Shown here in pieces: positions 11,640 to 22,265 of a DNA stretch of 64,000 bases. The notes beneath the pieces were generated by a model that was given only the letters and a program-made list of their open reading frames with translations, made no database searches and had not been told where the DNA came from. The position numbers and the translations under genes are program-made. The first letter of the stretch is position 1, and each line of letters opens with the position of its first letter. The stretch comes from Leptodactylus fallax (lineage: Eukaryota > Chordata > Amphibia > Anura > Leptodactylidae), in the NCBI GenBank assembly GCA_947044405.1, contig CAMRHE010000035.1:5677501-5741500 (forward strand). The letters run 5' to 3'.

Positions 11640-12285
11640 GGATGCTTTGGACACCTTTCACCATAATTTGCATGCTATATATCAGCTTCTGGAGGAAATC
11701 CTGATTGATGGCAACCCATTATTGCCTAATAAGTGCTTGGAGTGTTTCACAATCTCTGTGTTTTTGTTTGCCTACTCACTTTTGAGGATTAACCACAAGA
11801 TCTAGGTAGTTTCCTGACCATTACCCCAAAAGGTCAATGTTTTGTCCACGGAGTCACTTGGTCATTATTTTTGCCTTGTGACACAGTGCTCTATTTTACT
11901 GGAAAATGTATTGTTCAATCATTTCTCCTGGATTTTTGGGAGAAGTTGATTTTTAGATACCATTCTTTATTCATACCAGCGTTTTTTGGCAAATTGTGAG
12001 TTAGTCCATTCATTTGTATGAAAAGTAACCCCACAAATGGATGGTCTCAGAATTCTTTACTGTTGGCATGACTCAGGACTTTTGATTGTCCAAAGAAAAG
12101 ATTATCACTATCATTCTTCTAGATTTTCCAAACAGTCTGAAGGGGGCTTTATCAGAGAAATAACTTTACCCCAGTTCTCTGCGGTCCAAACCATGTACTA
12201 CCTGCAGAATGTCTGTCTGTCCTTGATGTTTTCCTTGGAGAGTAGCTTCAAAAACAATGATTGTCCAGAGGCGAAAAGTTGATTT
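11640..12285 (-). pseudogene. Decayed Tc1/mariner transposase relic
   Basis: No long ORF remains. On the minus strand, scattered frames recall the catalytic half of a Tc1/mariner transposase. Near 11890 an FQ(stop)NRALCHKAKIMTK segment corresponds to the QQDNAPCHKAK region with the second Asp. About 30 residues later LLG..SGNYLDLVVNP corresponds to the SPDLNPIEN region. The frame at 12160-12110 (DKAPFRLFGKSRR) matches the area around the first Asp, DES..FG. Terminal repeats were not found. It is much older than the six other Tc1 copies. Confidence 0.5.
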
Positions 12286-12289
12286 TTAT

Positions 12290-12486
12290 AAGTCCAAAAA
12301 TCTGGTGAATAAATAAAAACACAGGAATTTTGTGGGGTGCAATCATATCAGGCACACAAACCTCAATGGGCCCAAAGGGCTCTCCACAACATAAGAGGAG
12401 ACCAGTACTATAAATGGAACATGGTAAGTGGGGATCCCCATTACATATTTTGCACTGGGGCCCAGGAAGTACAACTTACACCTCTG
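12290..12486. repeat. hAT-type short repeat fragment
   Basis: Ends GTACAACTTACACCTCTG, whose reverse complement CAGAGGTGTAAGTTGTAC has the CAGNGGYGTA start typical of hAT terminal repeats. The same type of end is seen on the hAT-N copies here. The other end was not located. Confidence 0.35.
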
Positions 12487-13339
12487 ACTCCATGCACTGA
12501 TTAGGCAAGACTGTGTCGCGATCAGTCAGGATTTGGTCCAGTAACTGATATCCAGCATGCCAGCATGAATTGCAAAAGTCTTGAAAAACAAATCTCAACA
12601 CTGTAATTGTATTGGGGGAGATTTATGAGCACTGAGGTTTTTAATGTCAATGTTCATATCCCCTGCACCAGTGGATGATACACCTCATTTATGATGATAT
12701 GCCGGCCTCCTCATTAATGAGACACACACTACTCCTCCAAGCCATGTGCACAGAGTAACATCTACACTAGCTATGAACTGGAGTAAATTTCCAGCATCAT
12801 TTATCTCAGTTTTCTGGAGTTAATTAGGGAAAGTGGCATAGGTGGTGTAAAAACCAGTTGCAAAAATGTATCTATTTATACCCATCTCTTTTTCTCTCTC
12901 TATCTCTAGGAAAGAGAGAGAGATGTATTAGATGAGCATTTTTTGCAAAATGATATGTTATATCATAAAGTGATATGCTATCTAAACAGTCACAGACAAT
13001 CATCTGTAAAGGATATATCTACAGTTCATGTTTTGCATAAGTTTTACCCCCTTATATGTACAGTATAATATGCAATGATAACTGAAGTTATAATGTAATT
13101 AAATACTCACTAGTTCTGTATACTCTGGGCCCACAAAATTATTCCCTTCACTGATCCTGGATATCACATTCCGAATCCAAGACTATATATGTTTAACTAT
13201 ATAAAAGTAATAATAAAACAATGTACATTGTGTTCTAGATCTGTAGTTTTTATGAAGATAATTTAGGAGAGATAAACAAGAAATGTTGATGGCTTTTTTT
13301 TTGCAAAAGATAAGTCTATGGGCAGAGAGAACAAACTCT
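12487..13339. other. Non-coding interval
   Basis: No gene. It holds a short (CT)n/(AG)n purine-pyrimidine patch near 12885-12925 (CTCTCTCTATCTCTAGGAAAGAGAGAGAG forms an imperfect hairpin) and otherwise plain AT-rich sequence. Confidence 0.4.
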
Positions 13340-13375
13340 AAACAATCGTTCACATTCTGCATCTCTTTCTTCCAG

Positions 13376-13511
13376 TCTCTGTAAAGTTTGCAACATAGAC
13401 ATCTTTGGCTCCTCACTTTTCCAGGCCCCTGACCCATATTGTCCTCACCTACACAAAGCCCCCATCCTGCTGCTACCCCAATTATAAAATATATAATATA
13501 ACCACCCATAA
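13376..13511 (-). other. Conserved short ORF in hAT-N copy 1 (membrane-type segment plus Cys motif)
   Basis: Within the open frame 13581-13183 the core YIIYFIIGVAAGWGLC, then GEDN, a PGKVRSQRCLCC segment and KLYRD is shared almost residue for residue with copies at 49865-50128 and 60770-60979. It has a hydrophobic stretch of about 15-18 residues followed by a basic, cysteine-rich tail (CLCC). The rest of this 132-aa frame is not conserved. I do not recognise the family. It could be the remnant of a captured exon or simply an open frame in a young repeat. Confidence 0.35.
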
Positions 13512-13564
13512 TGAATAATACCCCTAAGTGCATCTTTAAACTAATAACTTCCCTTTGCACCCTT

Positions 13565-13865
13565 TTAAGAGGACCTTTCACGTCCTCATGTATATGCTGT
13601 TTTACATACCGCTAGAAAGCCGACAGTGCGCTGAATTCAACACACTAACGACTTTCCCATTATGTGCCCCGGGGCTGGAGATATCGGGGGTCTAAATTTC
13701 ACCGTTCACTGTCAGAAGGGCGTTCCTGACTGTCTAGTTGCACTGTGAGGGCGTTCTCGGGGCATATAACGGGAAAGCCGGCAGTGTGCTGAATTCCGCG
13801 CGCTGTCGGCTTTCTAGCGGTATGTAAAACCACATATACATGAGGACGTGAAAGGTCCTCTTTAA
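13565..13865. mobile_element. T2-type MITE (301 bp) inside hAT-N copy 1
   Basis: TTAA at both ends, followed by inverted repeats TTAA(A)GAGGACCTTTCACG that extend for about 75 bp (through GCTAGAAAGCCGACAG). Fold-back elements with TTAAAGGRR-like ends and TTAA target duplications are the T2 group known from Xenopus. The homologous position in hAT-N copy 2 (about 50093-50100, CCCTTTAAATAG) is uninterrupted and has a single TTAA, a direct empty-site comparison. Confidence 0.8.
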
Positions 13866-14252
13866 ATAATTTGCCCCTTATTAATAATGCCCCAGGTGTT
13901 TCCTAATTAAAAAGGAAAAAAAAGTGAAAAAAAAATTTTTGGGGTTCCAATACCCGGGACACCCAAGGAACAACTGTTTGAAGGAACCGTGGTATCTGTG
14001 TAAGGGCCGTGACCCCTTCTCTGTTTACATAGTGCCATCTCATAGCGGCCATGTCATGTAACTACAGCCTCGCCCTATGCACGTCTATGTGATAAGACTG
14101 TAACTACATCACACGGTCACTATAAACAGACAGCAAATGATATAAACAGGCACCGGGGACCTTCATACAGCTGATCAGTGGGGAATCACTTATCTCTTAT
14201 TGATGTTTTATTCTGAGGATAGATCATCAATAAAAATGAGCTGGACAACGCC

Positions 14253-14840
14253 TTAAGGCTAAGGCCCCATGTGGCGTTGAGCAGCAAAAAACAGCTGTGG
14301 GAAAAACCGCGGCGGCGATGCATCGCGGTTCTTCCAGCAGCACTTTGCACAGAAAGTTCGCAGAGGTTTCCTCTGCAGACTTTCTGCTTCAATTATATCT
14401 ATAGAGAAACCGCCAGCATTTCCGTAGGTATAATTGACATGCTGCGATTTCCAAAACACCGACTGTTTTGGAAATCGCAGATTATCCGCTGTGCATATTT
14501 TACTGCAAAGTAGGGATGGGGGCTCCATGTGGCGAAAACCCACTGAAAAAAAACCGCAACATTCTAGCAAATCCCATCCACACACTGCGGAAAAATACGT
14601 GCAGCAGACACATTGCGATTTCCAAAACCGTTGCGGTTTTGGAAATTGCAGCATGTCAATTATACCTACAGAAACACTGGCGGTTTCCATATAGGTGTAT
14701 TGAAAACAGAAAGTCCACAGGGGAAACCTCTGCGGTCCTTCTGTGAAAAGCGCTGCGGGGAAAAACACGTTACCGCCGCGGTTTTTCCTGCAGCGCTTTT
14801 TTTGCTGCAGCCCGCTACGTGGGGTCTTAGTCTTAATAAG
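14253..14840. repeat. Fold-back segment within hAT-N copy 1
   Basis: The ends AAGGCTAAGGCCCCATGTGG and, inverted, AAGACTAAGACCCCACGTAG continue as a long imperfect inverted repeat (hundreds of bp, with repeated AACCGCGGC and GGAAATCGCAGCATGTCAA motifs). It is present at the same place in hAT-N copy 2 (50457-51033), so it inserted before those copies spread or is part of the element. Several ORFs on both strands here are by-products of the inverted repeat. A partial relative is at 38575-38935. Confidence 0.6.
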
Positions 14841-15373
14841 GTGCAAGTGCAACTTTAATTAAATTAATTGACCCTCATATTATGCCCAATTCCCCCTGAC
14901 ATAAATACTGCACCTCTAATGACCCCTTATATCAATGACCACCCCCTTATGTTCATAATGCCTCCTAATATAAATGATGCCCCCTAATGGCCCCTTATAT
15001 AAATAACCTACCCCTTGTATTTATAATACCCTGTAATAACCCTTATATAAATGACCCCCCCATCGTCATAATGCCCCCTAATGAATCCTCCCTTATAGTT
15101 AGATTTCCCCCTCCTAACCACCCCTTATTCTATTAATATACCCACAAAAAAAAAGTCATACTCACCTACCTGCGATGCTGATGAACGGAGTCGCCGCTTC
15201 CTCCCAGTCCACGCGCATGACATCTGTGTCTGAGCGCGGGCAGCGCGATGTTGTGTCGTCATCACGCCGCCTGTGCTTAAAAGAAAACGTCGGTCTGTGG
15301 TCTCGGGATCTTGTAAACCGCAGGCCTGAAGTGGCTTGCGGTTTACAAAACAGTTAAGCACCAGGAAACATTG

Positions 15374-15409
15374 TAACTAGATCGGTGTCTGCAGACACCG
15401 ATCTAGTTA
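15374..15409. repeat. Perfect 36-bp palindrome
   Basis: TAACTAGATCGGTGTCTG followed immediately by its exact reverse complement, with no loop. The same 36 bp are intact in hAT-N copy 2 at 51584-51619. Confidence 0.9.
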
Positions 15410-15508
15410 GAAATAAAGGATGTATTAATGGCGGCCCCGGGGTGGGCCCCAAAAAGTCAGTGGGCCCGTGGCAGCTGCCCCCTCTGCCCCCCTCTAGCTA
15501 CGCCTCTG

Positions 15509-15949
15509 AGTGTCCCCCATACAGTAGTATATGCTCCACATTATGCGCCCCACACAGTAGTCTATGTTACTTACCTAGTCCCAGGAAGAGCTGCAGTCCC
15601 ACGAAGAGCGTCCTCCTTCTTCTTCTGATCGCAGGCACTGATGACTTACATCATCGCGCCTGTGTCGGGGCAGAGGTTACACTCTGCAATCATTGTAAGC
15701 CATGGTTCCGCGGACCGCGGCCTACACTGACAGCTTTCATCTGTATGTACATATGCACATACAGCTGAAAGAAGCGATCGCTCACTAACGGGGAATCCTG
15801 TACCGGATTCCCCGTTAGTGAGCGATCACGGCGACGGCTCGCATGCCAACTGAGAGATCTCTGCGTGCCCTCTATGGCACGCGTGCCATAGGTTCGCCAT
15901 CAAGGGGGATAGGCCATCAATATTACATCTGCGGGGGTCCAACAGCCAG
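15509..15949. repeat. Repeat adjoining hAT-N copy 1, with two hairpins
   Basis: Non-coding GC-rich repeat beginning at the copy-1 terminus. It has an imperfect hairpin near 15732-15771 (CAGCTTTCATCTGTATGT / ACATACAGCTGAAAG) and a perfect 23-bp-stem hairpin at 15776-15827. It looks like a further non-autonomous element next to or inside the hAT-N family. Superfamily not determined. Confidence 0.4.
15776..15827. repeat. Perfect 23-bp inverted repeat, 6-nt loop
   Basis: The left arm GATCGCTCACTAACGGGG continues AATCC, then the loop TGTACC and the exact complement. It sits in non-coding repeat DNA and has no U-tract, so it is unlikely to be a terminator. Confidence 0.85.
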
Positions 15950-16469
15950 GATTAGAGATGAGTGAAGTTTTCAGAAATTCGATTTGGCAACTTCGCCAAA
16001 GTTTCCGATATGGTTCTATTCAATCTGATATAAATTGCGGCGAATCGCGTTTAAAAAAACAGCTATTTCCTGTCTGCAGAGAGTCGGGGTGGGCAGCAAA
16101 AGGCGGAACACCTTGGATGCCGTGGTCTGTCAGTTACAGCTAACACTCTGCTTCATAAGCGATCGGGGGTTTTAACACCTTGGATGCAGTGGTCAAACAT
16201 GCTGTGGGCGCTCGCGAAGAGGTTAATCACAGGGCTGGCTGCTGATTGTCTGCACGCATGGCATTGTGGGTGATCCAGCGTTCCCTGCCCCATTTGCAGC
16301 AACCATTTTGAAGAAAATGCGAAGCATGAGGAAAAACTGCTCAAGAAAACTGAAAGATGTATTGTGATTGGTTGCTATGTACAATCTTTTAGACAGTTTA
16401 ATAAATCTGGGCAATAGTATCAATACTGGACACTTTTTTTTTTCAAGAAAACGTACAAATGTTCCCCTT
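15950..16469. other. Non-coding interval
   Basis: A direct near-repeat of AACACCTTGGATGC.GTGGTC occurs at about 16108 and 16175. No gene is seen. Confidence 0.35.
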
Positions 16470-16876
16470 AATCCCTTAAAGACAGGTGATTTTTGGTTAT
16501 TTTGTTTTCATTTTTTTCTCCCTGCATTCCATAAACCATAACTTATTAATGTTTCTGTTCACAGAGTCATATGCGGCCTTAAATTTTTGTGAAAAATTTC
16601 CTTCATAATGGCATTTAATATTCCATACAATATACTGGGAAGCTAGAAAAAAATCAGTATGATATGGAAATGGGATAAGATGCAATTGTGCTATAACCTA
16701 AAAAAGTCAAAACAGCATATTGGCTGTTTTGACTTTTTTAGGTTATAGTGTTCACCCTATGGAATAAATATTTTTTTATATTATTTAAAGTTCATACACG
16801 GGGATGTCTAATGTGTGCATATTTATTTTTGTTTACTTTCATATACTATCTAGGGAAATGGAGTGATTTTAATTTA
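16470..16876. repeat. T-rich non-coding DNA element, left part (split by Tc1-C)
   Basis: Phrases such as CATTCCATAAACCATAACTT, CACAGAGTCATATG and TTCATAATGGCA parallel the TTAA-bounded element at 10212, so this is a diverged relative. It is interrupted at 16875 by Tc1-C and continues after 18449, where a T2-type MITE interrupts it again. A perfect hairpin lies at 16691-16748. Confidence 0.5.
16691..16748. repeat. Perfect 26-bp inverted repeat, 6-nt loop
   Basis: The arm CTATAACCTAAAAAAGTC continues AAAACAGC, then the loop ATATTG and the exact complement ending GGTTATAG. It is AT-rich and within the non-coding element. It may be a small fold-back insertion or an inverted duplication of element sequence. 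Confidence 0.88.
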
Positions 16877-18447
16877 CAGTGGGGGAAAAAAGTATTTAGT
16901 CAGCCACCAATTGTGCAAGTTCTCCCACTTAAAAAGATGAGAGAGGCCTGTAATTGACATCATAGGTAGACCTCAACTATGAGAGACAAAATGAGAAAAC
17001 ATATCTAGAAAATCACATTGTCTGATTTTTTAAGAATTTATTTGCAAATTATGGTGGAAAATAAGTATTTGGTCACCTACAAACAAGCAAGATTTCTGGC
17101 CCTCACACACCTATAACTTCTTCTTTAAGAGGCTCCTCTGTCCTGCACTCATTACCTGTAGTAATGGCACCTGTTTGACATTGTTATCAGTATAAAAGAC
17201 ACCTGTCCACATCCTCAAACAGTCACACTCCAGACTCCACTATGGTGAAGACCAAAGAGCTGTGGAAGGACACCAGAAACAAAATTGTAGATCTACACCA
17301 GGCTTGGTGTGAAGAAATCAACTGTGGGAGCAATAATTAGAAAATGGAAGACATACAAGACCACTGATAATCTCCCTCAATCTTGGACTCCACACAAGAT
17401 CTCACCCCGTGGGGTCAAAATGATCACAAGAACGGTGAGCAAAAATCCCAGAACCACAAGGGGGGACCTAGTGAATGACCTGCAGAAAGCTGGGACTAAC
17501 GTAACAAAGGCTACCGTCAGTAACACACTACGCCGCCAGGGACTCAGATCCTGCAGTGCCACACGTGTCCCCTTGCTTAAACCAGTATATATCCAGGCCC
17601 GTCTGAAGTTTGCTAGAGAGCATATGGATGTTCCAGAAGAGTATTGGGAGAATGTCATATGGTCAGATGAAACCAAAGTAGAACTGTTTGGTAGAAACAC
17701 AACTCGTCGTGTTTGGAGCAGAGTGAATGCTGAGTTGCATCCAAAGAACACCATACCTACTGTGTAGAATGGGGGTGGCAACATCATGCTTTGGGGCTGT
17801 TTCTCTGCAAAGGGACTAGGACGACTGATCCGTGTACATGAAAGAATGAATGGGGCCATGTATCGTGAGATTTTGAGTGCAAACCTCCTTCCATCAGCAA
17901 GGGCATTGAAGATGAAACGTGGCTAGGTCTTTCAGCATGACAATGATCCCAAGCATACCACCAGGGCAACGAAGGAGTGGCTTCATAAGAAGCATTTCAA
18001 GGTCCTGAAGTGGCCTAGCCAGTCTCCCGATCTCAACTCCATAGAAAACCTTTGGAGGGAGTTGAAAGTCCGTGTTGCCCAGCGACAGCCCCAAAACATC
18101 ACTGCTCTAGAGGACATCTGCATGGAGGAATGGGCCTACATACCAGCAACAGTGTGTGCCAACCTTGTGAAGACTTACAGAAAACGTTTGACCTCTGTCA
18201 TTGCCAACAAAGGATATATAACAAAGTATTGAGATGAACGTTTGTTATTGACCAAATACTTATTTTCCACCATAATTTGAAAGTAAATTCTTTAAAAATC
18301 AGACAATGTGATTTTCTGGATTTGTTTTCTCATTTTGTCTCTCATAGTTGAGGTCTACCTATGATGTCAATTACAGGCCTCTCTCATCTTTTTAAGTGGG
18401 AGAACTTGCACAATTGGTGGCTGACTAAATACTTTTTTTCCCCACTG
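16877..18447 (+). mobile_element. Tc1-C: complete Tc1/mariner element
   Basis: Starts CAGTGGGGGAAAAAAGTATT and ends with the inverted repeat ACTTTTTTTCCCCACTG, with TA at 16875-16876 and 18448-18449. The inverted repeats include a GTGCAAGTTCTCCCACTT block and are long. Length 1571 bp. It inserted in the T-rich element. Confidence 0.92.
17242..18232 (+). pseudogene. Tc1 transposase C (DD34E), frameshift and two stops
   Basis: Starts [20 protein letters not shown] at 17242. A deletion just after it removes part of the first helix-turn-helix, and the frame resumes at 17309 with [16 protein letters not shown]. The first Asp is in [13 protein letters not shown]. There are in-frame TAGs at 17765 (before the GGG..ML WGCF region) and 17924 (in place of Trp before VFQ). 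The second Asp is in [10 protein letters not shown], and the Glu in [11 protein letters not shown]. It ends at TGA 18230-18232. The catalytic triad is still readable across the breaks, but no functional protein is possible. Confidence 0.9.
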
Positions 18448-18490
18448 TACATAGTTTTTTTTTTTTTTTGCATTTTTAAAAACTTTTATT

Positions 18491-18987
18491 TTAAAGGGGT
18501 ATTCCCATGAACATAATCATATCTATAATTGTAGGTAATTAAACTATAAACATTTTTGCAAATATAAGCAGTTAAAAATTCTGTAGCATTTGAAAGATTT
18601 TCTCTAACTATCTTAGTAGTGCCTTGATCGGTTGCCAATGGATACGACCACAAATGTAGAAACTTTTTATGGTCTGGGACTTGTCAAAAACCCAGCCATG
18701 ATTTTCTTATTGTAGCTGGGTTATCAGGCAGGGACCCTATATGTATGAGAAGATATCCCGGCCACAATAAGGATATCATTGCTGATTTTCTGACCTTAGA
18801 AAGTTTCTGCATTCATGGTCGTATCCATTAGCAACCAATCAAGACAACAAGACTGTGACCACAAGATATTTAGGAAAAAATCTTTAAAATTCTGCAAAAT
18901 GTTTAATTACTTATATTTGCAAAAATGTTTAACTTTTAATTATCTACAAATTTAAAAATGTTTTTGTACATTGGAATACCCCTTTAA
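18491..18987. mobile_element. T2-type MITE (497 bp)
   Basis: Begins TTAAAGGGGTATTCCCATG and ends, inverted, GGAATACCCCTTTAA. Both ends fit the TTAAAGGRR signature with TTAA as target. The two halves fold back imperfectly over most of the length (GATCGGTTGCCA...GGATACGACC in one arm and its complement in the other). A sister copy is at 20626-21130. Confidence 0.85.
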
Positions 18988-19483
18988 GACCCACTGGGGT
19001 ATTTTAATACTAGTGATCTGATTATATTTTATAGACAACGTATATATAAATAAAAAAAGGATTTTTTTGTTGTCCACTAATAAAAAAAAACAATTTATTC
19101 TCTCTCAGCTTTTATGTTTCATCGGGGAGACTTCAATATTACATTACAAGAGGGTTTGTGCTTACTTAACTATAATTTGTACTTATCCATTAGTGCAAAG
19201 TAAAACTAATGTGTTTTTAACAATTGCCATGATTCACTGACTAATTTCAGGATCTGTTTTAAAGAACATTAGCAATGTTCATCCAACTGTAAAGTTAGCT
19301 TTCCATTATTGATCATTCTGAAATGTTGTAAATGCATTTAATTATTGGTCAGATTCCAACCAGGTGTCACTGTCTGTGCTTAAACGTTGTTACCTATCAT
19401 AAGTGTTGAAATAATCAACAGTTCTTATACAATACTTGATAAGCACAAACATGAGTTAGATTTCCACCAATCTGATATAATAA
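18988..19483. other. End of T-rich element, then plain AT-rich DNA
   Basis: The first ~100 bp (AAGACCCACTGGGG...) continue the T-rich element interrupted at 16875 and 18490. The rest shows no gene or repeat ends. Confidence 0.4.
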
Positions 19484-19990
19484 TAATAATAAATTTTCTT
19501 TATATAGCGCCAACATATTCCGCAGCACTGTACAATTTGTAGGGTTCAAGTACTGACAAAAAAGATACATTACAAAGAAATATTCAATTCACACAATGGG
19601 ACTGAGGGACCTGCTTGCAAGAGCTTACAATCTATGAGGTAGAGGGCGTGACACAAGAGGTAGCAGGGGCGGCAACAGACATAGCATTGTTTGTACAATG
19701 GTCAGACAATTGTGTAATAGAGGTTACTGTCATTACACATATATAATCTGTATGAGCCGTCACCAGTCATGTCCTTTAACGTGCAGATGGTGCCTGGACA
19801 TATAAAGTTAGTCTGACATGGCATCATATCCTGTGAGGCAATGCGGAAGCATGAACAGAGGAGGGTACGTTTTAGAGATTCTAACTACAGAAGGGTTTAC
19901 ATTAGGAGTTGTGATAGGCCTGTCTGAAAAGATATGTCTTTAGTTTACACTTGAAGCTGTGGAAATTGGGGGTTAATCTAATAGTCTAAT
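19484..19990 (-). mobile_element. L2/CR1-clade LINE, 3' end
   Basis: On the minus strand a short coding remnant (FHSFKCKLKTYLFRQAYHNS, the C-terminal tail typical of L2-type reverse transcriptases) is followed by a 3' UTR with TGTAAGCTCTTGCAAGCAGG. It then has TGCGGAATATGTTGGCGC and a (TTA)n tail at 19495-19484. It is truncated at its 5' side. Confidence 0.6.
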
Positions 19991-20291
19991 ATCCTCACAA
20001 TAGGCCATCAATATCCTGATCCCAGAAAAACCCTGTAAGACGAATACATAAATACTTTAGTCATATTCAGTGGACCATTCATTCAAATTTACTGGCCAAC
20101 AGATGCTTAGAAGTACAGTAACTCTTCTCACCTTTGGCCTCAGAAGTATTAAACTAAGTTATAATGATTGATATTTATTAGAAAATAACATAAGATTGTT
20201 GCAGTAGGCATCAAGCAACACTTTCCAAGACTTTTGCAGCCTCTTCTTTAGGTTAATCAAAGAACTTATGAAGGTCTCACAAGTTTGCAAA

Positions 20292-20625
20292 TGTACAATA
20301 TGGTCAAAAGTATGTGGACACTCCTCTGGATTGTTAAATTCAAGTGCTTCAGCCATATGCATTGCTCAAGATCAAACAGACACTGATGCAGTGTGTATGT
20401 ACTAGTATGAGATATGAGAAAGTTAGTGAATTTAAACGTGGTCATATGAGGCCACCATTGTGGTTAACTGTACATTTGGTCATTGAAAGTGAAGCAGCAA
20501 CCCACACAAATGCACAGAGCAGGACCATATAAAAATTGCCTCTTCTCTATTGCATGACTAACTACAGAGTCCCAAGCTACCTTTCTAAGTTATATCTATA
20601 CAAGATCTGTGTGTTTCAAGCTTCA
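20292..20625 (+). mobile_element. Tc1/mariner relic, 5' part
   Basis: Begins near TACAATATGGTCAAAAGTATGTGGACAC, the start of a widespread Tc1-like subfamily. About 110 bp in, decayed coding sequence corresponds to the transposase N-terminus (reading EFKRGHM...). It ends where a T2-type MITE begins. No intact ORF remains. Confidence 0.5.
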
Positions 20626-21130
20626 TTAAAGGGGTATTCCCATGGCCATAATCATTTTTAAATTTGTAGACAATTAAAAATTAAACATTTTTGCAAATAT
20701 AAGTAATTAAACATTTTGCAGAGTTTTAAAGATTTTCTCTAAATATCTTGTGGTCACGAGCTTTTGTCTTGATCGGTTGCCAGTGGATACGACCATGAAT
20801 GCAGGATCTTTCTAAGGTCAGAAAGTCATCCATGATTTCCTTATTGTGGCCGGGATATCTTCTGAAACATGTAGTGCCCCTGCCTGATAAACTAGCTACA
20901 ATAAGAAAATCTTGGCTGGGTTCCTGACAAGTTCCAGACCATAGAAAGTTTCTGCATACGTGGTCGTATTCATTGGCAACCGATCAAGACAACAGATATC
21001 ACCACTAAGATTGTTAGAGAAAATCTTTAAAACTCTGCAGAATTTTTAGCTACTTATATTTGCAAAAATCTTTAACTTTGTATTATCTACAAATATAAAT
21101 ATGATTATGTTCATGGGAATACCCCTTTAA
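20626..21130. mobile_element. T2-type MITE, second copy (505 bp)
   Basis: TTAAAGGGGTATTCCCATGG at the left and TTCATGGGAATACCCCTTTAA at the right (inverted). It is internally similar to 18491-18987 but in the opposite internal order, as expected for a fold-back element. TTAA at both ends. Confidence 0.85.
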
Positions 21131-21802
21131 ATCTCTCCTACTAGACCACAGCTGAAGCCTGCACTGATAACATAATTACAGAGCTGTGCTGTCATCAGTG
21201 GCATACCTACAGTGTAGGCAGACCCACAGCCGCTCTGGGGCCTGTGAGGAAGAGGGCCCAGCACTGATATTATTCTGATTCCCAACACAGATTCAATGCA
21301 ATTTCAGCAGATGCCACTAGGGAGAGCACAGTATAGGGAGATTCCTACAGCTTGTATTTAGTTCATCGGTAGCTGTATTAATTTCTATGCAATGAGCTCC
21401 ACCCAGTGGTTGCTGTACATGATAGGTTTTATTAGTTAGAGCTGTTCAGGGTAAATTTATCAATGTGTTTAAACCAGTTCTCTGGTGTAAATATATTGAA
21501 AAATAAGGGGGCCGATTCATACAAGGTAAAAGTAAAATTATGACTTTACCCCATTTATGCGGGCAGAGAGGAGGTGGGGCTTCACAGCCCAACAAGGTTA
21601 CTGGTGCAGATAATGACTGAAATCCATATCAGCCCCTAGTTGGCATAGATTTTCTTTTCTGGGGCCCGGGCCCACCGAAAATCAACAAAACTATTAAGGT
21701 TTTTTCGCCCTTCCCCCCCCAAACCCTTTCATTTTATTTTTTATTTTTTTTTTTCCTCTTTTTTTTTTTAAAAAAAAAATATATTTTTTTTTTTGGGGTT
21801 TT
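21131..21802. other. Non-coding repeat with hAT-like end; T-rich tract before the ERV
   Basis: CAGTGGCATACCTACAG at about 21197 resembles a hAT terminal repeat, followed by GGGGCC-containing repeat text. No second terminus was found. Long mixed T and A runs at 21700-21800 border the 5' LTR. Confidence 0.35.
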
Positions 21803-22260
21803 TGGTAAGGGTTAAAACATAACTTGCACTATATTCTATGTCACAGTATACAGAAAGCACAAGAGGGTGGAATGTTCTGCAGACAAGACTGCATAGTTTA
21901 CAGATAGAATACAGACTTGGAGTCTGGGGAAGATATCAACAGTTCTGCTGATCTCAGCAGAACTGGTATTCTCAGGAAGATAAGAGGACATTCAGATAAG
22001 GTGAAAAGGAAACATCTAGGGTGATGGGAAAGTGAACAAATTTGTCTGGTAACGGAACTGGAAAGACCATATATGTATATTGATCACATGACTGTTATGT
22101 AACTGAGCTTGCTTTTAAAACTGTATTGAACTACGCAATAAAGTAGAAACTGTTCATACACGATACCTGTGTACGTCTTGTTTCCCGAGCGCTCGAAACT
22201 GGTTATCTATTTAATTAGGCTTACGGTGACATCCATCCCGGGGGAGATTAACCCCCGACA
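21803..22260 (+). repeat. ERV 5' LTR
   Basis: Starts TGGTAAGGGTTAAAAC and ends CCCCCGACA. AATAAA at 22137-22142 marks the likely R region polyadenylation signal. The right boundary is set by the 3' LTR, which ends at the same CGACA. Compared with the 3' LTR it differs at the start (one extra G) and by about four C/T or G/A changes. Confidence 0.9.
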
Positions 22261-22265
22261 GAAAT

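Larger units (their letters stand above)
13340..15508 (-). mobile_element. hAT-N copy 1 (non-autonomous hAT-like element, left end missing)
   Basis: Closely matches hAT-N copy 2 (49644-51720) along most of its length and ends at 15508 with CTAGCTACGCCTCTG, the reverse complement of CAGAGGCGTAGCTAG. The outer ~190 bp of copy 2's left end is absent here. It contains a short membrane-type ORF (about 13510-13370), a T2-type MITE absent from copy 2 (13565-13865), an internal fold-back segment (14253-14840), a perfect 36-bp palindrome (15374-15409) and a GGGCCC-rich end. No transposase is encoded, so it would have depended on one supplied in trans. Confidence 0.65.

Noticed and set aside
14259..14858. 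Overlapping ORFs of 80-197 aa on both strands
   Set aside because: They arise from the long inverted repeat of the fold-back block and recur, with changed frames, at 50391-51024. No coding signature.
17377..17859. 160-aa minus-strand ORF
   Set aside because: Antisense shadow of the Tc1-C transposase.
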